From NCBI GenBank assembly GCA_031177985.1, contig JAPSJW010000003.1, positions 248,001-312,000 of the forward strand: a stretch of 64,000 nucleotides of DNA, in the 5' to 3' direction. Each line of letters begins with the position of its first letter. The stretch's first letter is position 1. The notes under the pieces were generated by a model. That model saw nothing but the letters and a program-made list of their open reading frames with translations, was not told the origin of the DNA and searched no databases. Position numbers and translations under genes: made by a program. The stretch comes from Microbacteriaceae bacterium (GTDB taxonomy: Bacteria; Actinomycetota; Actinomycetes; Actinomycetales; Microbacteriaceae). Shown piece by piece: positions 1 through 8,644 of the stretch.

Positions 1-40
1 CCGGCTTGTCCTCGACGAGGAGAGACAGCACGTGACGCAT
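1..40 (-). CDS. ilvN: acetolactate synthase small subunit, N-terminal fragment
   Basis: Only the first 13 codons lie in the window; the gene continues beyond position 1. The visible peptide [13 protein letters not shown] is the characteristic opening of the ACT-domain regulatory subunit of acetolactate synthase, which confers valine feedback control on the catalytic subunit. Its ATG shares one base with the TAA stop of ilvB (TAATG), so the two subunits are probably translationally coupled. Confidence 0.85.
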   Translation of the reverse strand, partial: MRHVLSLLVEDKP

Positions 41-1845
41 TACTCGTCCCCCCACTCCGGCGCGTGTTCGCGCGCGTACTGCACCTGCGAGTTGCCGACG
101 CCCTGCGGCACCATCGGCCACACCATGGCGTCGCGGCTCACGATGAAGTCGATGACGACGGGGCGGTCGTTGGTCTCGAGGGCGAGCTTGATCGCGTCGT
201 CGATCTCCTCCTTCTTCGTCACGCGGATGGCGAGGGCGCCGTACGCCTCGCCGAGCTTGACGAAGTCGGGGATCATGCGGCTCGCGCCCGCGTCGCCGCC
301 CAGGTGACCGGTGTTCAGGTCGGTGAAGGAGTGGCGTCCGTCGTAGAACAGGGTCTGCCACTGCCGCACCATGCCGAGCGACGAGTTGTTGATGATCGCG
401 ACCTTGATCGGGATGTCGTTGATCGTGCAGGTGGCGAGCTCCTGATTGGTCATCTGGAAGCATCCGTCGCCGTCGATCGCCCACACGGTGCGATCGGGCT
501 GCGCCACCTTCGCGCCCATGGCCGCGGGCACCGCGTAGCCCATCGTGCCCGCGCCTCCGGAGTTCAGCCAGGAGTTGGGGCGCTCGTACTTGATGAACTG
601 GGCGGCCCACATCTGGTGCTGTCCGACACCGGCGGCGTACACACCCTCGGGGCCGGTCAGCTCGCCGATGCGCTTGATGATGTACTGCGGCGACAGCAGT
701 CCGTCGTCCGGCTCGGTGAAGCCGAGCGGGAACTGCTCGCGCAGCGTGTCGAGCCTCGCCCACCACTCGCTGAGGTCGGGCTTGCTGCCGATGGCGTCGA
801 AGGCCTGGATGAGGTCGACGATCACCTCTTTCGCGTCACCCACGATCGGCACGTCGGCGACCCGGATCTTCGAGATCTCGGCCGGGTCGATGTCGACGTG
901 CACGACCTTGGCGTGCGGCGCGAACTCGCTCGGCTTGCCGGTGACCCGGTCGTCGAAACGGGCACCGAGCGACACCACGAGGTCGCTCTCCTGGAAGGAG
1001 AGCACCGCGGGCACCGTGCCGTGCATGCCGGGCATGCCGAGGTGCTGCTCGTGCGAGTCGGGGAAGGCGCCGCGCGCCATGAGCGTCGTGACGACCGGCG
1101 CGCCGGTCTTCTCCGCCAGCTCGAGCAGCTCCTTGTGCGCCTGCGCGCGGATGACGCCGCCGCCCACGTACAGCACGGGCCGCTTCGAGTCGGCGATCAG
1201 CTGCGCGGCGGCCTGGATCTGCTTGCCGTGGGCCTTGACCACCGGGCGGTACCCGGGGAGGTCGACCTTGGGCGGCCAGATGAACGGAGCGGTCTTCTGC
1301 TGCGCGTCCTTCGTGACGTCCACGAGCACCGGACCGGGACGGCCGGTCGTCGCGATCTGGTACGCGGCGGCGAGCGTCGCGGGGATCTCGGCGGGGTCGG
1401 AGACGAGGAAGGAGTGCTTCGTGATCGGCATCGTGATGCCGACGATGTCGACCTCCTGGAACGCGTCCGTGCCCATCACCGTGGAGAAGACCTGGCCGGT
1501 GATGGCGATCATCGGCACCGAGTCCATGTGCGCATCCGCGATGGCGGTCACGAGGTTCGTGGCGCCGGGGCCGCTGGTCGCAATGGCGACCCCGACCCGG
1601 CCCGACGAGGAGGCGTAGCCCTCCGCGGCGTGGCCTGCGCCCTGCTCGTGCCGGACGAGGATGTGGCGGATGGCGGTCGACGGCATGAGCTCGTCGTAGA
1701 AGGGCATGATGGCGCCACCGGGCAGTCCGAAGACGTCGGTGATGCCGAGGTGCTCCAGCGTTCGCAGGATCGCGCCCGAACCGGTGAGCATCTCCGGTTC
1801 CTTGGGCGCGCGCGAGCCGGGCACGGGTGTCGAATCCGTGGGCAT
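40..1845 (-). CDS. ilvB: acetolactate synthase large (catalytic) subunit
   Basis: Thiamine-diphosphate enzyme that condenses two pyruvates, or pyruvate and 2-oxobutyrate, in the first common step of valine, leucine and isoleucine synthesis. The 601-residue protein has the usual three-domain length. Visible motifs are the N-terminal [14 protein letters not shown] segment with the catalytic glutamate, the FAD-binding middle domain, and the C-terminal ThDP/magnesium motif from [12 protein letters not shown] to the NNSSLG segment. The first 18 or so residues are low-complexity, so a downstream ATG (EPEMLTGSG) is an alternative start; AAGGA lies 12 bases before the chosen ATG. It follows ilvD with a 47-base gap and overlaps ilvN. 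Confidence 0.96.
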   Translation of the reverse strand: MPTDSTPVPGSRAPKEPEMLTGSGAILRTLEHLGITDVFGLPGGAIMPFYDELMPSTAIRHILVRHEQGAGHAAEGYASSSGRVGVAIATSGPGATNLVTAIADAHMDSVPMIAITGQVFSTVMGTDAFQEVDIVGITMPITKHSFLVSDPAEIPATLAAAYQIATTGRPGPVLVDVTKDAQQKTAPFIWPPKVDLPGYRPVVKAHGKQIQAAAQLIADSKRPVLYVGGGVIRAQAHKELLELAEKTGAPVVTTLMARGAFPDSHEQHLGMPGMHGTVPAVLSFQESDLVVSLGARFDDRVTGKPSEFAPHAKVVHVDIDPAEISKIRVADVPIVGDAKEVIVDLIQAFDAIGSKPDLSEWWARLDTLREQFPLGFTEPDDGLLSPQYIIKRIGELTGPEGVYAAGVGQHQMWAAQFIKYERPNSWLNSGGAGTMGYAVPAAMGAKVAQPDRTVWAIDGDGCFQMTNQELATCTINDIPIKVAIINNSSLGMVRQWQTLFYDGRHSFTDLNTGHLGGDAGASRMIPDFVKLGEAYGALAIRVTKKEEIDDAIKLALETNDRPVVIDFIVSRDAMVWPMVPQGVGNSQVQYAREHAPEWGDE

Positions 1846-1892
1846 CGAGTGATGTGTCCTTGAGTCGTGGGCGGAAGTGACTGGAAAGCGTC

Positions 1893-3587
1893 CTACCCGG
1901 TGACGGCGCCCTCTGCAGCAGAGCGCACGAGCTTCGAGTACTTCGCGAGAACGCCACGGGTATAGCGCGGAGGAAGGGGCGCCCAGCCTTCACGGCGGGC
2001 GGCCAGCTCGGCTTCGTCGACCAGTACGTCGATGGAGCGAGCAGCGATATCGACCCGTATCAGATCACCATCGCGCACGAAGGCGATGGGACCTGCGTCC
2101 ACCGCTTCGGGAGCTATGTGGCCGATGCACAGGCCGGTTGTGCCGCCTGAGAATCGTCCGTCGGTCAACAGTAGTACATCTTTTCCGAGGCCCGCTCCCT
2201 TGATGGCGGCGGTGATGGCGAGCATCTCGCGCATGCCGGGCCCGCCCTTGGGGCCCTCGTAGCGGATGACGACGACGTCGCCGTGCTGGATCTCGCTGTT
2301 GGTCAGCGCGTCCATCGCGGCGCGCTCGCGCTCGAACACCCGGGCGGGGCCCTCGAAGGTCGCCGCGTCGAAGCCCGCGGTCTTGACGACCGCACCGTCC
2401 GGGGCGAGCGAGCCGTGCAGGATCGTCAGGCCGCCCGTCTCGTGGATCGGGTTGTCGAGGGTGCGCAGCACCTCGCCGTCGAGCGGGTCGATGTCCATCT
2501 CGGCGAGGTTCTCGGCGAGGGTCTTGCCGGTGACGGTGAGCGCATCGCCGTGCATGAGGCCTGCGTCGAGCAGCGCCTTCATGAGCACCGGGAGGCCGCC
2601 GTGCCGGTCGACGTCGTTCATGACGTAGCGGCCGAACGGCTTGAGGTCGCCGATGTGCGGCACGCGGCTGCCGATGCGGTTGAAGTCGTCGAGGGTCAAC
2701 TCGACCTCGGCCTCGTGCGCGATCGCGAGGAGGTGCAGGACGATGTTGGTGGAGCCGCCGAGCGCCATGCCCACGGCGATGGCGTTCTCGAACGCCTTCT
2801 TGGTGAGGATGTCGCGGGCGGTGATGCCGAGCCGCAGCAGGTTGGTGACGGCTTCGCCCGAGCGGTGCGCGTAGTAGTCGCGGCGACGGTCGTACGAGGC
2901 GGGGCTCGCGGAGCCCGGGAGGCTGAGACCCAGGGCCTCGGCGACGCTCGCCATGGTGTTGGCGGTGTACATGCCGCCGCAGGCGCCCTCGCCCGGCGCG
3001 AAGGCGCACTCGATGCGCTTCGCGTCGGCCTCCGACATCTTGCCCGCCTTCACGGCGCCGACGGCCTCGAAGCTGTCGATGATCGTGATGTCCTTCTCGG
3101 TGCCGTCGCTGAGCTTCACCCAGCCCGGCGCGATCGAGCCGGCGTAGAGGAAGACCGAGGCGAGGTCGAGACGCGCGGCCGCCATGAGCATGCCGGGGAT
3201 CGATTTGTCGCAGCCGGCGAGCAGCACGGAGCCGTCGAGGCGCTCGGCCTGCATGACGGTCTCGACGCTGTCGGCGATGACCTCGCGGCTGACGAGCGAG
3301 AAGTGCATGCCCTCGTGGCCCATCGAGATGCCGTCCGAGACGCTGACCGTGCCGAACTGCAGGGGGTAGCCGCCGCCGGCGTGCACCCCCTCCTTCGCGG
3401 CCTGCGCGAGCCGCGCGAGGCTCAGGTTGCAGGGCGTGATCTCGTTCCAGGAGCTCGCGATGCCGATCTGCGACTTGTCCCAGTCGGCGTCGCCCATGCC
3501 GACGGCACGGAGCATCCCTCGCGAGGTTGTGGCTTCGATCCCGTCGGTGACGACTCTAGAACGCGGTTTGTGATCGGTTTCCGGCAC
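1893..3587 (-). CDS. ilvD: dihydroxy-acid dehydratase
   Basis: Iron-sulfur dehydratase that converts 2,3-dihydroxy-3-methylvalerate and 2,3-dihydroxyisovalerate to the 2-oxo acids in branched-chain amino acid synthesis. Cluster-ligand cysteines are visible in [23 protein letters not shown] and [11 protein letters not shown] chose the GTG at 3587 ([11 protein letters not shown]), giving 564 residues, the normal family length. A longer frame back to 3674 would add an arginine-rich stretch unlike the family. The GTG has no Shine-Dalgarno sequence but a TACACT -10 element ends 7 bases before it, so a leaderless mRNA is likely. It is transcribed towards ilvB and ilvN. Confidence 0.94.
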   Translation of the reverse strand: MPETDHKPRSRVVTDGIEATTSRGMLRAVGMGDADWDKSQIGIASSWNEITPCNLSLARLAQAAKEGVHAGGGYPLQFGTVSVSDGISMGHEGMHFSLVSREVIADSVETVMQAERLDGSVLLAGCDKSIPGMLMAAARLDLASVFLYAGSIAPGWVKLSDGTEKDITIIDSFEAVGAVKAGKMSEADAKRIECAFAPGEGACGGMYTANTMASVAEALGLSLPGSASPASYDRRRDYYAHRSGEAVTNLLRLGITARDILTKKAFENAIAVGMALGGSTNIVLHLLAIAHEAEVELTLDDFNRIGSRVPHIGDLKPFGRYVMNDVDRHGGLPVLMKALLDAGLMHGDALTVTGKTLAENLAEMDIDPLDGEVLRTLDNPIHETGGLTILHGSLAPDGAVVKTAGFDAATFEGPARVFERERAAMDALTNSEIQHGDVVVIRYEGPKGGPGMREMLAITAAIKGAGLGKDVLLLTDGRFSGGTTGLCIGHIAPEAVDAGPIAFVRDGDLIRVDIAARSIDVLVDEAELAARREGWAPLPPRYTRGVLAKYSKLVRSAAEGAVTG

Positions 3588-3594
3588 GTTACGT

Positions 3595-3600
3595 AGTGTA
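3595..3600 (-). promoter_or_regulatory. -10 element for ilvD (leaderless)
   Basis: TACACT on the minus strand, followed by exactly 7 bases and the GTG of ilvD. This spacing places the transcription start on the start codon. No good -35 box is visible. Confidence 0.6.
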
Positions 3601-3675
3601 TGCGGGCGCGAGCGCGCTCGCCGCGGGCCTGACCGCGCCTGCTCCCGATCGGCGGCTCGGGTCAACGTCTGCACC

Positions 3676-3753
3676 GGCCGCGCGTTTGATAGCGAACGCC
3701 GACGCCCGCCCCTGACCGGCCGACCCGGGCCGCGCGTTGGGCAGCGAACGCCG
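3676..3753. repeat. pair of 26-base direct repeats
   Basis: Copies at 3676-3701 and 3728-3753 start GGCCGCGCGTT and end AGCGAACGCCG, with 3 mismatches in 26 bases and a 52-base period. They lie 90-165 bases upstream of the ilvD start. The function is unknown; tandem regulator sites or a decayed duplication are possible. Confidence 0.7.
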
Positions 3754-3816
3754 GTGGGACCGGTCTCCTCGAGCTGTGCGCTGCCCGCGCCCCTCCCCCG
3801 CTCGGATTCCTTCGAT

Positions 3817-3885
3817 GATCGCTTTTTCGGTTTCCGCCGTCCGAGTCAATTGACGCCGACGTCAGAAACCGAAAAAGAAGCGATC
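3817..3885. repeat. long imperfect inverted repeat
   Basis: The left arm 3817-3834 (GATCGCTTTTTCGGTTTC) is matched by the reverse complement of 3865-3885, apart from three extra bases in the right arm. The loop is about 30 bases. The arms are AT-rich compared with the surroundings. It could form a stem-loop that ends otsA-otsB transcription, or be a protein-binding site. Confidence 0.7.
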
Positions 3886-3936
3886 GTCCCTTTTTGCGGA
3901 AGGCCGGGCAAGGGAGCCGCGTCACTGGAACGGCAA

Positions 3937-4027
3937 CGGAAGAAGACGACGAGAAGAGGACGAGAGGGGGAGGAAGCGGAGGAGGAGAGCCGAGGCGAGA
4001 AGGAGCAGGAGAAGAGCGGAAGCAGGG
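3937..4027 (+). other. purine-rich tract
   Basis: About 90 bases just downstream of otsB are almost entirely A/G on the plus strand, built from GAAG, GAGG and GGAG units. Such tracts can form unusual DNA structures and give spurious open frames. No coding function is proposed. Confidence 0.7.
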
Positions 4028-4052
4028 CTGGAGGCAACGCCGGAGGATGGCC

Positions 4053-4859
4053 CTACTGCTCGTGGACTCCGCCAGCGCGGTACGTCGCGAGCAGCGCGAG
4101 CACCTGGGCGACCTCGTGCGGGCCGGGCACCCGGAACTCCGCCTGGGTCTGACCCGTGCCCGACTTCAGGCCGAGATCATGCGGAAGGAGGGCGGCGAAT
4201 CCGTCCTCATCCGTGACGTCGTCGCCGGCGAAGAACACCGCATCCGACTTCGTGTACTCGCGGAGGTGGGTGATCGCCTCGCCCTTCGTCGTCGAGCGCA
4301 CGGCGAACTCGAGCACGTTCTTGCCCTTCCGCACCGTCAGGTCGTCGATCTCGGCGCGGGCTTCGCTGAGGGCGACGAGGTGCGCCACCCGTGAGTTGTG
4401 GTCGGTGGCGAGGCGTGTGTGCAGGGCGAAGCCCGCCGGCTTCTGCTCCAGCCAGACGTCGTCGATCGCCCCTGCCACCTGGCCCAGCACCTCGTGCAGC
4501 GTCTCGACCTTCTCGAGCTCGACGCTGTCGAGCGCCAGCTGTATGTCGGGAGTGTCGAGTCGCAGCTCGATGCCGTGCGATCCGACGAGGAGCGCGGTGT
4601 CCGGAAGGTCCGCCACACGCTCGAGACTGCGGAGCGCACGCCCCGAGATCAGCGCGACGCGCGTCCCGGGCAGCTCGAGGAGCTGGAGCACCGCCTCTCG
4701 CGCCTCGGGAGTGGCGCGGGCGTGCTCCGGGTCGTCGACCTCTGGGGCGAGCGTGCCGTCGAAGTCGAGCGCGACGAGCAGGCGTCTGACGCGGGCGAGC
4801 TCGTGCAGGGCGCCGACGAGGGCGTCGGGCAGCCCTGCCTCGGTGGGAGCGGCGCTCAC
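4053..4859 (-). CDS. otsB: trehalose-6-phosphate phosphatase
   Basis: HAD-superfamily phosphatase that removes phosphate from trehalose 6-phosphate, the second step of the OtsAB route. The 268-residue protein shows HAD motif [14 protein letters not shown] with the nucleophile and acid aspartates, motif II ALISGR, and motif [12 protein letters not shown]. The GTG start at 4859 overlaps the TGA of otsA in a GTGA junction, which fixes the start and implies translational coupling. A much longer upstream frame in the same phase is a shadow of otsA. Confidence 0.93.
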   Translation of the reverse strand: MSAAPTEAGLPDALVGALHELARVRRLLVALDFDGTLAPEVDDPEHARATPEAREAVLQLLELPGTRVALISGRALRSLERVADLPDTALLVGSHGIELRLDTPDIQLALDSVELEKVETLHEVLGQVAGAIDDVWLEQKPAGFALHTRLATDHNSRVAHLVALSEARAEIDDLTVRKGKNVLEFAVRSTTKGEAITHLREYTKSDAVFFAGDDVTDEDGFAALLPHDLGLKSGTGQTQAEFRVPGPHEVAQVLALLATYRAGGVHEQ

Positions 4860-6349
4860 GACGAGGGGGCCCGCGGTACCGTCCACTCGAGCTCGCCGAG
4901 CGGGTCGGGGTCGGAGCCGTGTCGGTCGCGCTTCACGTCGGCGAGCGCGTCGAGGAACCGCTGCGACCACCGGGCGACGTCGTTCTCGAGCACCCTCCGG
5001 CGGAGGGCCCGCATGCGGCTGGAGCGGTCCCGGCGCGACATCTGGATCGCGCGCAGCATCGCCTCCTTGAGCCCCTCGATGTCGTGCGGATTGATGAGCA
5101 GGGCGCGCTTCAGCTCGTCGGAGGCGCCGGTGAACTCGGAGAGAATGAGCACGCCGTCCTCGTCGAAGCGACTCGCGACGTACTCCTTGGCGACGAGGTT
5201 CATGCCGTCGCGCAGCGCGGTGACGAGCATCACGTCGGCGGCCAGATACAGCGCCACCATCTCGTCGCGCGGATAGCCGTGGTGCATGTAGTTGACGGGA
5301 TTGTGGCCGAAGGTCGAGAAGTCGCCGTTGATGCGTCCGACCGTGAGCTCGATCTCGTCGCGCAGCTGGATGTAGGCCTCGACCCGCTCGCGGCTCGGGT
5401 TCGCGACCTGCACGAGCGTCACGTCCTCGGCGTTCAGCCGACCCTCGCGCAGCAGCTCGTGGTACGCCTTCAGGCGGTGCCCGATGCCCTTCGTGTAGTC
5501 CAGCCGGTCGACCCCGAGCATGACGGTGCGGGGGTTGCCGAGACCCTCCCGGATCTCGCGGGCCCTGGCCTGGATGCGCGGCTCGCGAGCGAGCTGCTCG
5601 AAGCTGCGGCTGTCGATCGAGATCGGGAACGCCTTCGCGATCACCCGGCGCACTCCGGCGCCCTCGGGCACCTCGATGACGGGATTGCGCGTGAGGTGGC
5701 CAAGGAGGCGCCGCACCGCCCGCGAGAAGTTGCTCGCATCCGCGACCCGCTGGAAGCCGATCACGTCGGCGCCGAGGAGGCCCTCGACGATCTGCGTGCG
5801 CCACGGCAGCTGCGAGTAGATGCCGTACGGCGGGAAGGGGATGTGGTTGAAGAAGCCGATCGTGAGGTCGGGCCGCAGGTCGCGCACCATCTTCGGCACG
5901 AGCTGGAGCTGGTAGTCCTGAACCCACACGGTGCCGCCCTCGGCGGCGATCCCTGCGGCACGTTCCGCGAACCGGCGGTTCACCTCGACGTAGCTCTCCC
6001 ACCACTCCCGGTGGAAGCTCGGCGGCGCGATGACGTCGTGGTAGAGCGGCCAGAGGGTGTCGTTGCTGAAGCCCTCGTAGTACCGCTGCAGCTCCTCGGC
6101 AGACAGCGGCACGGGGACGATGCGGATGCCCTCGTTGTCGAACGGCTCGAGATCGAGGTCGGGTTGACCGGCCCAGCCGACCCAGGCGCCGTCGGCCGCC
6201 CGCATGACGGGTTCGAGGGCGGTGACGAGACCGCCGGGCGAGCGGTTCCAGCTGGCCGATCCGTCGGGCGCGATCACCCGATCGACCGGCAGCCGGTTCG
6301 AGACGACGACGAAGTCGTAGCGCTCCGTGGACTGCTGTGGTGCGTTCAT
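4856..6349 (-). CDS. otsA: trehalose-6-phosphate synthase (GT20)
   Basis: Retaining GT-B glycosyltransferase that makes trehalose 6-phosphate from a nucleotide-glucose and glucose 6-phosphate, for osmotic and desiccation protection. The 497-residue protein carries the family landmarks: SNRLPVD near the N-terminus, the [11 protein letters not shown] loop, [25 protein letters not shown] and [15 protein letters not shown]. It leads the otsA-otsB pair. A TAGGTT -10-like element at 6398-6403 on the minus strand would give a leader of about 40 bases. The start region is shared with the divergent isomerase gene. Confidence 0.95.
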   Translation of the reverse strand: MNAPQQSTERYDFVVVSNRLPVDRVIAPDGSASWNRSPGGLVTALEPVMRAADGAWVGWAGQPDLDLEPFDNEGIRIVPVPLSAEELQRYYEGFSNDTLWPLYHDVIAPPSFHREWWESYVEVNRRFAERAAGIAAEGGTVWVQDYQLQLVPKMVRDLRPDLTIGFFNHIPFPPYGIYSQLPWRTQIVEGLLGADVIGFQRVADASNFSRAVRRLLGHLTRNPVIEVPEGAGVRRVIAKAFPISIDSRSFEQLAREPRIQARAREIREGLGNPRTVMLGVDRLDYTKGIGHRLKAYHELLREGRLNAEDVTLVQVANPSRERVEAYIQLRDEIELTVGRINGDFSTFGHNPVNYMHHGYPRDEMVALYLAADVMLVTALRDGMNLVAKEYVASRFDEDGVLILSEFTGASDELKRALLINPHDIEGLKEAMLRAIQMSRRDRSSRMRALRRRVLENDVARWSQRFLDALADVKRDRHGSDPDPLGELEWTVPRAPSS

Positions 6350-6442
6350 GGGTTCCGGTCTTCTGGCAGGGCAGTGCCTGTCGGTAAGCCTTTCTCCAAC
6401 CTATCAGCCGGTCCCGGACACCTGATGTTCAGTCGGCGGGCA

Positions 6443-6448
6443 TAGCGT
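6443..6448 (+). promoter_or_regulatory. -10 element for the isomerase gene (leaderless)
   Basis: TAGCGT followed by 7 bases and the ATG at 6456, with no Shine-Dalgarno sequence. The expected transcription start is the A of ATG. Confidence 0.6.
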
Positions 6449-6455
6449 CGAGGCG

Positions 6456-7343
6456 ATGATCCAGGTCGGAATGAGCACCTCCTGCGTCTACCCGATGCCT
6501 GTCGAGCACGCGTTCCGGGTCGCGAAGGCGGCCGGGTACGACGGGGTCGAGGTGATGGTCACCGGCGACGACGTCACGCGCGACCCCGACGCCCTCATGG
6601 CGCTCGAGGAGAGGTACGCGATGCCGATCCTCTCCGTGCACGCTCCCGTGCTGCTGCTCACCCATTTCGTGTGGGGCCGCGACCCGCGGGTGAAGCTCGA
6701 GAAGTCTGCCGAGCTCGCGAAGGCGACCGGAGCCCGGACGGTCGTCGTGCATCCGCCGTTCCGATGGCAGGCCGCCTACGCGCGCGACTTCCTCTCCATC
6801 GTGCGTCAGACGGCGACCGAGGTCGGCGTCGAGATCGCGGTGGAGAACATGTTCCCGTGGAAGGTCGCCGGCCGGAGCCTCAAGGCCTACTCCCCCGGCC
6901 CCGACCCCACCCTCATGGACGTCGACGCGATGACCCTCGACTTCTCGCACTCGGCCCTCGCCGGCGTCGACTCGCTCGACCTGGCGCGCCGGATGGGGTC
7001 GAGGCTGCGGCACGTGCACCTGTGCGACGGGTCCGGCTCGATGGACGAGGGCAAGGTGTTCGACGAGCACCTGCTTCCCGGGCGTGGGTCGCAGCCGGTC
7101 GCCGAGGTGATCGAACTGCTGCGAGACAGCGGATGGGAGGGCTCGATCATCGCCGAGGTCAACACCCGCAAGGCGCGCACCGAGCAGGCCCGCCTCGAGC
7201 TGCTGGAGGAGACCCTCGCCTTCGCGCGCGACCGTCTGCGACTTCCTCCGATGCGCCCGTCGATCAAGGCCCGCCGCACCGAGGAGGCGAGGGCCGCGAT
7301 CGCGGCCCTGCGAGCGGAGCAGGCGGCTAGCCTTCCCGAGTGA
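6456..7343 (+). CDS. sugar phosphate isomerase/epimerase-like TIM-barrel protein
   Basis: A 295-residue protein of the xylose isomerase-like TIM-barrel (AP endonuclease 2) superfamily. The barrel runs from MIQVGMSTSC to IIAEVNTRKA, with likely metal-site residues in VVVHPPF, the glutamate of AVENMFPW, the LDFSHSAL segment, and the HVHLCDG histidines. A basic/alanine-rich helical tail of about 50 residues follows. The substrate cannot be told from sequence; sugar phosphates, inositols and hydroxypyruvate are used by relatives. It is divergent from otsA and overlaps the following lipoprotein gene by 4 bases. Confidence 0.8.
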   Translation: MIQVGMSTSCVYPMPVEHAFRVAKAAGYDGVEVMVTGDDVTRDPDALMALEERYAMPILSVHAPVLLLTHFVWGRDPRVKLEKSAELAKATGARTVVVHPPFRWQAAYARDFLSIVRQTATEVGVEIAVENMFPWKVAGRSLKAYSPGPDPTLMDVDAMTLDFSHSALAGVDSLDLARRMGSRLRHVHLCDGSGSMDEGKVFDEHLLPGRGSQPVAEVIELLRDSGWEGSIIAEVNTRKARTEQARLELLEETLAFARDRLRLPPMRPSIKARRTEEARAAIAALRAEQAASLPE

Positions 7344-8644
7344 GCCACGCTCGATCCGCTGCCCTCCTGTCCCTGCTGGCTCTGCTCGCTCTGACCGGCT
7401 GCGGACCGGTGAACGCCGGCAGCAGCCGAGCCGAGGAGCTGAGGGACCGCTTCGAAGCGGAGCCCGACGTCGTCGAGGTGTCGGTGAACGGGGACAACCC
7501 CCTCCCCTTCGCGGGCTCCGTGAGGGGCTGGGTGACGGCCGAAGCGGGTATCTCCGACACCAGGCTGTGCGAGCTCGTGCACGCGGTGGCCGAGTTCCAG
7601 TCGAGCCGGGATGTCACCTGGGAGGTCGTGCTCGAGACCGGCCCCTGGGGCGTCGCCGTCTCCGATGAGCGCAGCGTGAACGATGAGCGCTGCGCCCGGC
7701 TGGCCGAGCTGCGGGCGGAGCCGTCCCTGACAGGAGCCACCCTCACCGGCGAGCTGACGGCGGCAGCCGTCGAGGCGGATGCGGACCCGGTCGAGGCTTT
7801 CGACGAGGCGGCCGCTCTGCTCGGCGCGGAGGGGGCGATCGCAGTGATCGGCGTGCCGGTGGAAGGGACGTTCCGACCGAGCGACGAGATCGCCTTCGAG
7901 CCCGGCTGGCGTTTCAGCGTCTGGTCCGAGGAGGACGGCGGGCGACCCGAGGAGGCGATCGCGGCCTACGACGCGGTGGCCGGCATCGTGCCCGTGGAGA
8001 GCGCAGACCTCGCACCGGGCTCGGCGTCGCTCGTGATCCCGTCGTTCTCCGAGTACGAGCGCGCCGAGCTGGCCGTCGCGCCGTTGCGGAGCACATCGCT
8101 CGAGGTCTCGATCAGCTCACTCGACGTGGCGGTGCTGGCGGAGCCGAGCGCAGACGTCCTGTCGCTCGCCGAGCAGCTCTCGGAGCATCCGAGCGTCGGG
8201 AGCCTGCGGATCGGCTCCGACCACGTTTCCGTGCTCGTGACGAGCACGGATGCGGTGCCGGCCGTCGAGAGCACTCTCGCCTCCCTTCCCGAGGCGGCCG
8301 CGGTCACCGTCGACTTCGCCGCCGACGACGGGCTCTGGACCCTCTACGGGACCGCCGAAGAGCGTGCCGCACGTCTGCCGCTGGTGGAAGCCGCGGTGGG
8401 CACCGGGGTCGTCGAGTCGGTGCTCGCGAGCGCTCGACTCGAGGTGGCGCCGAGCGTCGACTCCGACCAGGCGCTCGCCGCGCTGGGTGGTGCCCTCAGC
8501 ACCTCCGTGCCCGACGGCACGGAGGTGCAGCTCATGGGCGGCGACATCGGGTTCCGATTCACTGCGGCCCACCCGCTCGACGAGGTGGAGACCTTCCGGG
8601 ACGGCGACCCCGGCGCCTTCGTCGACGCCTGGAACGGCGACTAG
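7340..8644 (+). CDS. putative lipoprotein of unknown function
   Basis: The 434-residue product starts with a signal peptide and lipobox (LLALTGC), so it is probably lipid-anchored outside the membrane. The GTG start overlaps the isomerase stop (GTGA), implying co-expression. The mature part is acidic and alanine/valine-rich, with several alternating alpha/beta segments of the kind EVSVNG, LEVSISSLDVAV and VTVDFAADDGLWTLYG that look like degenerate repeats of one small fold. I do not recognise a family. Its TAG stop shares the CTAG at 8641-8644 with the convergent YhgE-like gene. Confidence 0.75.
   Translation: MSHARSAALLSLLALLALTGCGPVNAGSSRAEELRDRFEAEPDVVEVSVNGDNPLPFAGSVRGWVTAEAGISDTRLCELVHAVAEFQSSRDVTWEVVLETGPWGVAVSDERSVNDERCARLAELRAEPSLTGATLTGELTAAAVEADADPVEAFDEAAALLGAEGAIAVIGVPVEGTFRPSDEIAFEPGWRFSVWSEEDGGRPEEAIAAYDAVAGIVPVESADLAPGSASLVIPSFSEYERAELAVAPLRSTSLEVSISSLDVAVLAEPSADVLSLAEQLSEHPSVGSLRIGSDHVSVLVTSTDAVPAVESTLASLPEAAAVTVDFAADDGLWTLYGTAEERAARLPLVEAAVGTGVVESVLASARLEVAPSVDSDQALAALGGALSTSVPDGTEVQLMGGDIGFRFTAAHPLDEVETFRDGDPGAFVDAWNGD

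Larger units (their letters stand above)
3588..4052. other. gene-free stretch between ilvD and otsB
   Basis: About 465 bases with no convincing gene. A 132-codon plus-strand frame from 3754 is arginine/glutamate-rich and looks like a by-product of the purine-rich sequence. The stretch holds the ilvD promoter, a pair of 26-base direct repeats, a long inverted repeat and a purine-rich tract, listed separately. No T-box or other riboswitch was recognised. Confidence 0.7.

Noticed and set aside
64-1863. A 599-codon plus-strand open frame across ilvB
   Set aside because: It is antisense to a well-supported gene and its peptide is Arg/Asp/His-rich without family motifs, a typical shadow in high-GC DNA.
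3588-3900. A T-box or leucine attenuator before ilvD
   Set aside because: The predicted transcript starts at the GTG itself, and no T-box motif or codon-rich leader peptide is visible.
3754-4152. A 132-codon plus-strand frame between ilvD and otsB
   Set aside because: It is made largely of the purine-rich tract, has no ribosome site and runs into the 3' end of otsB.
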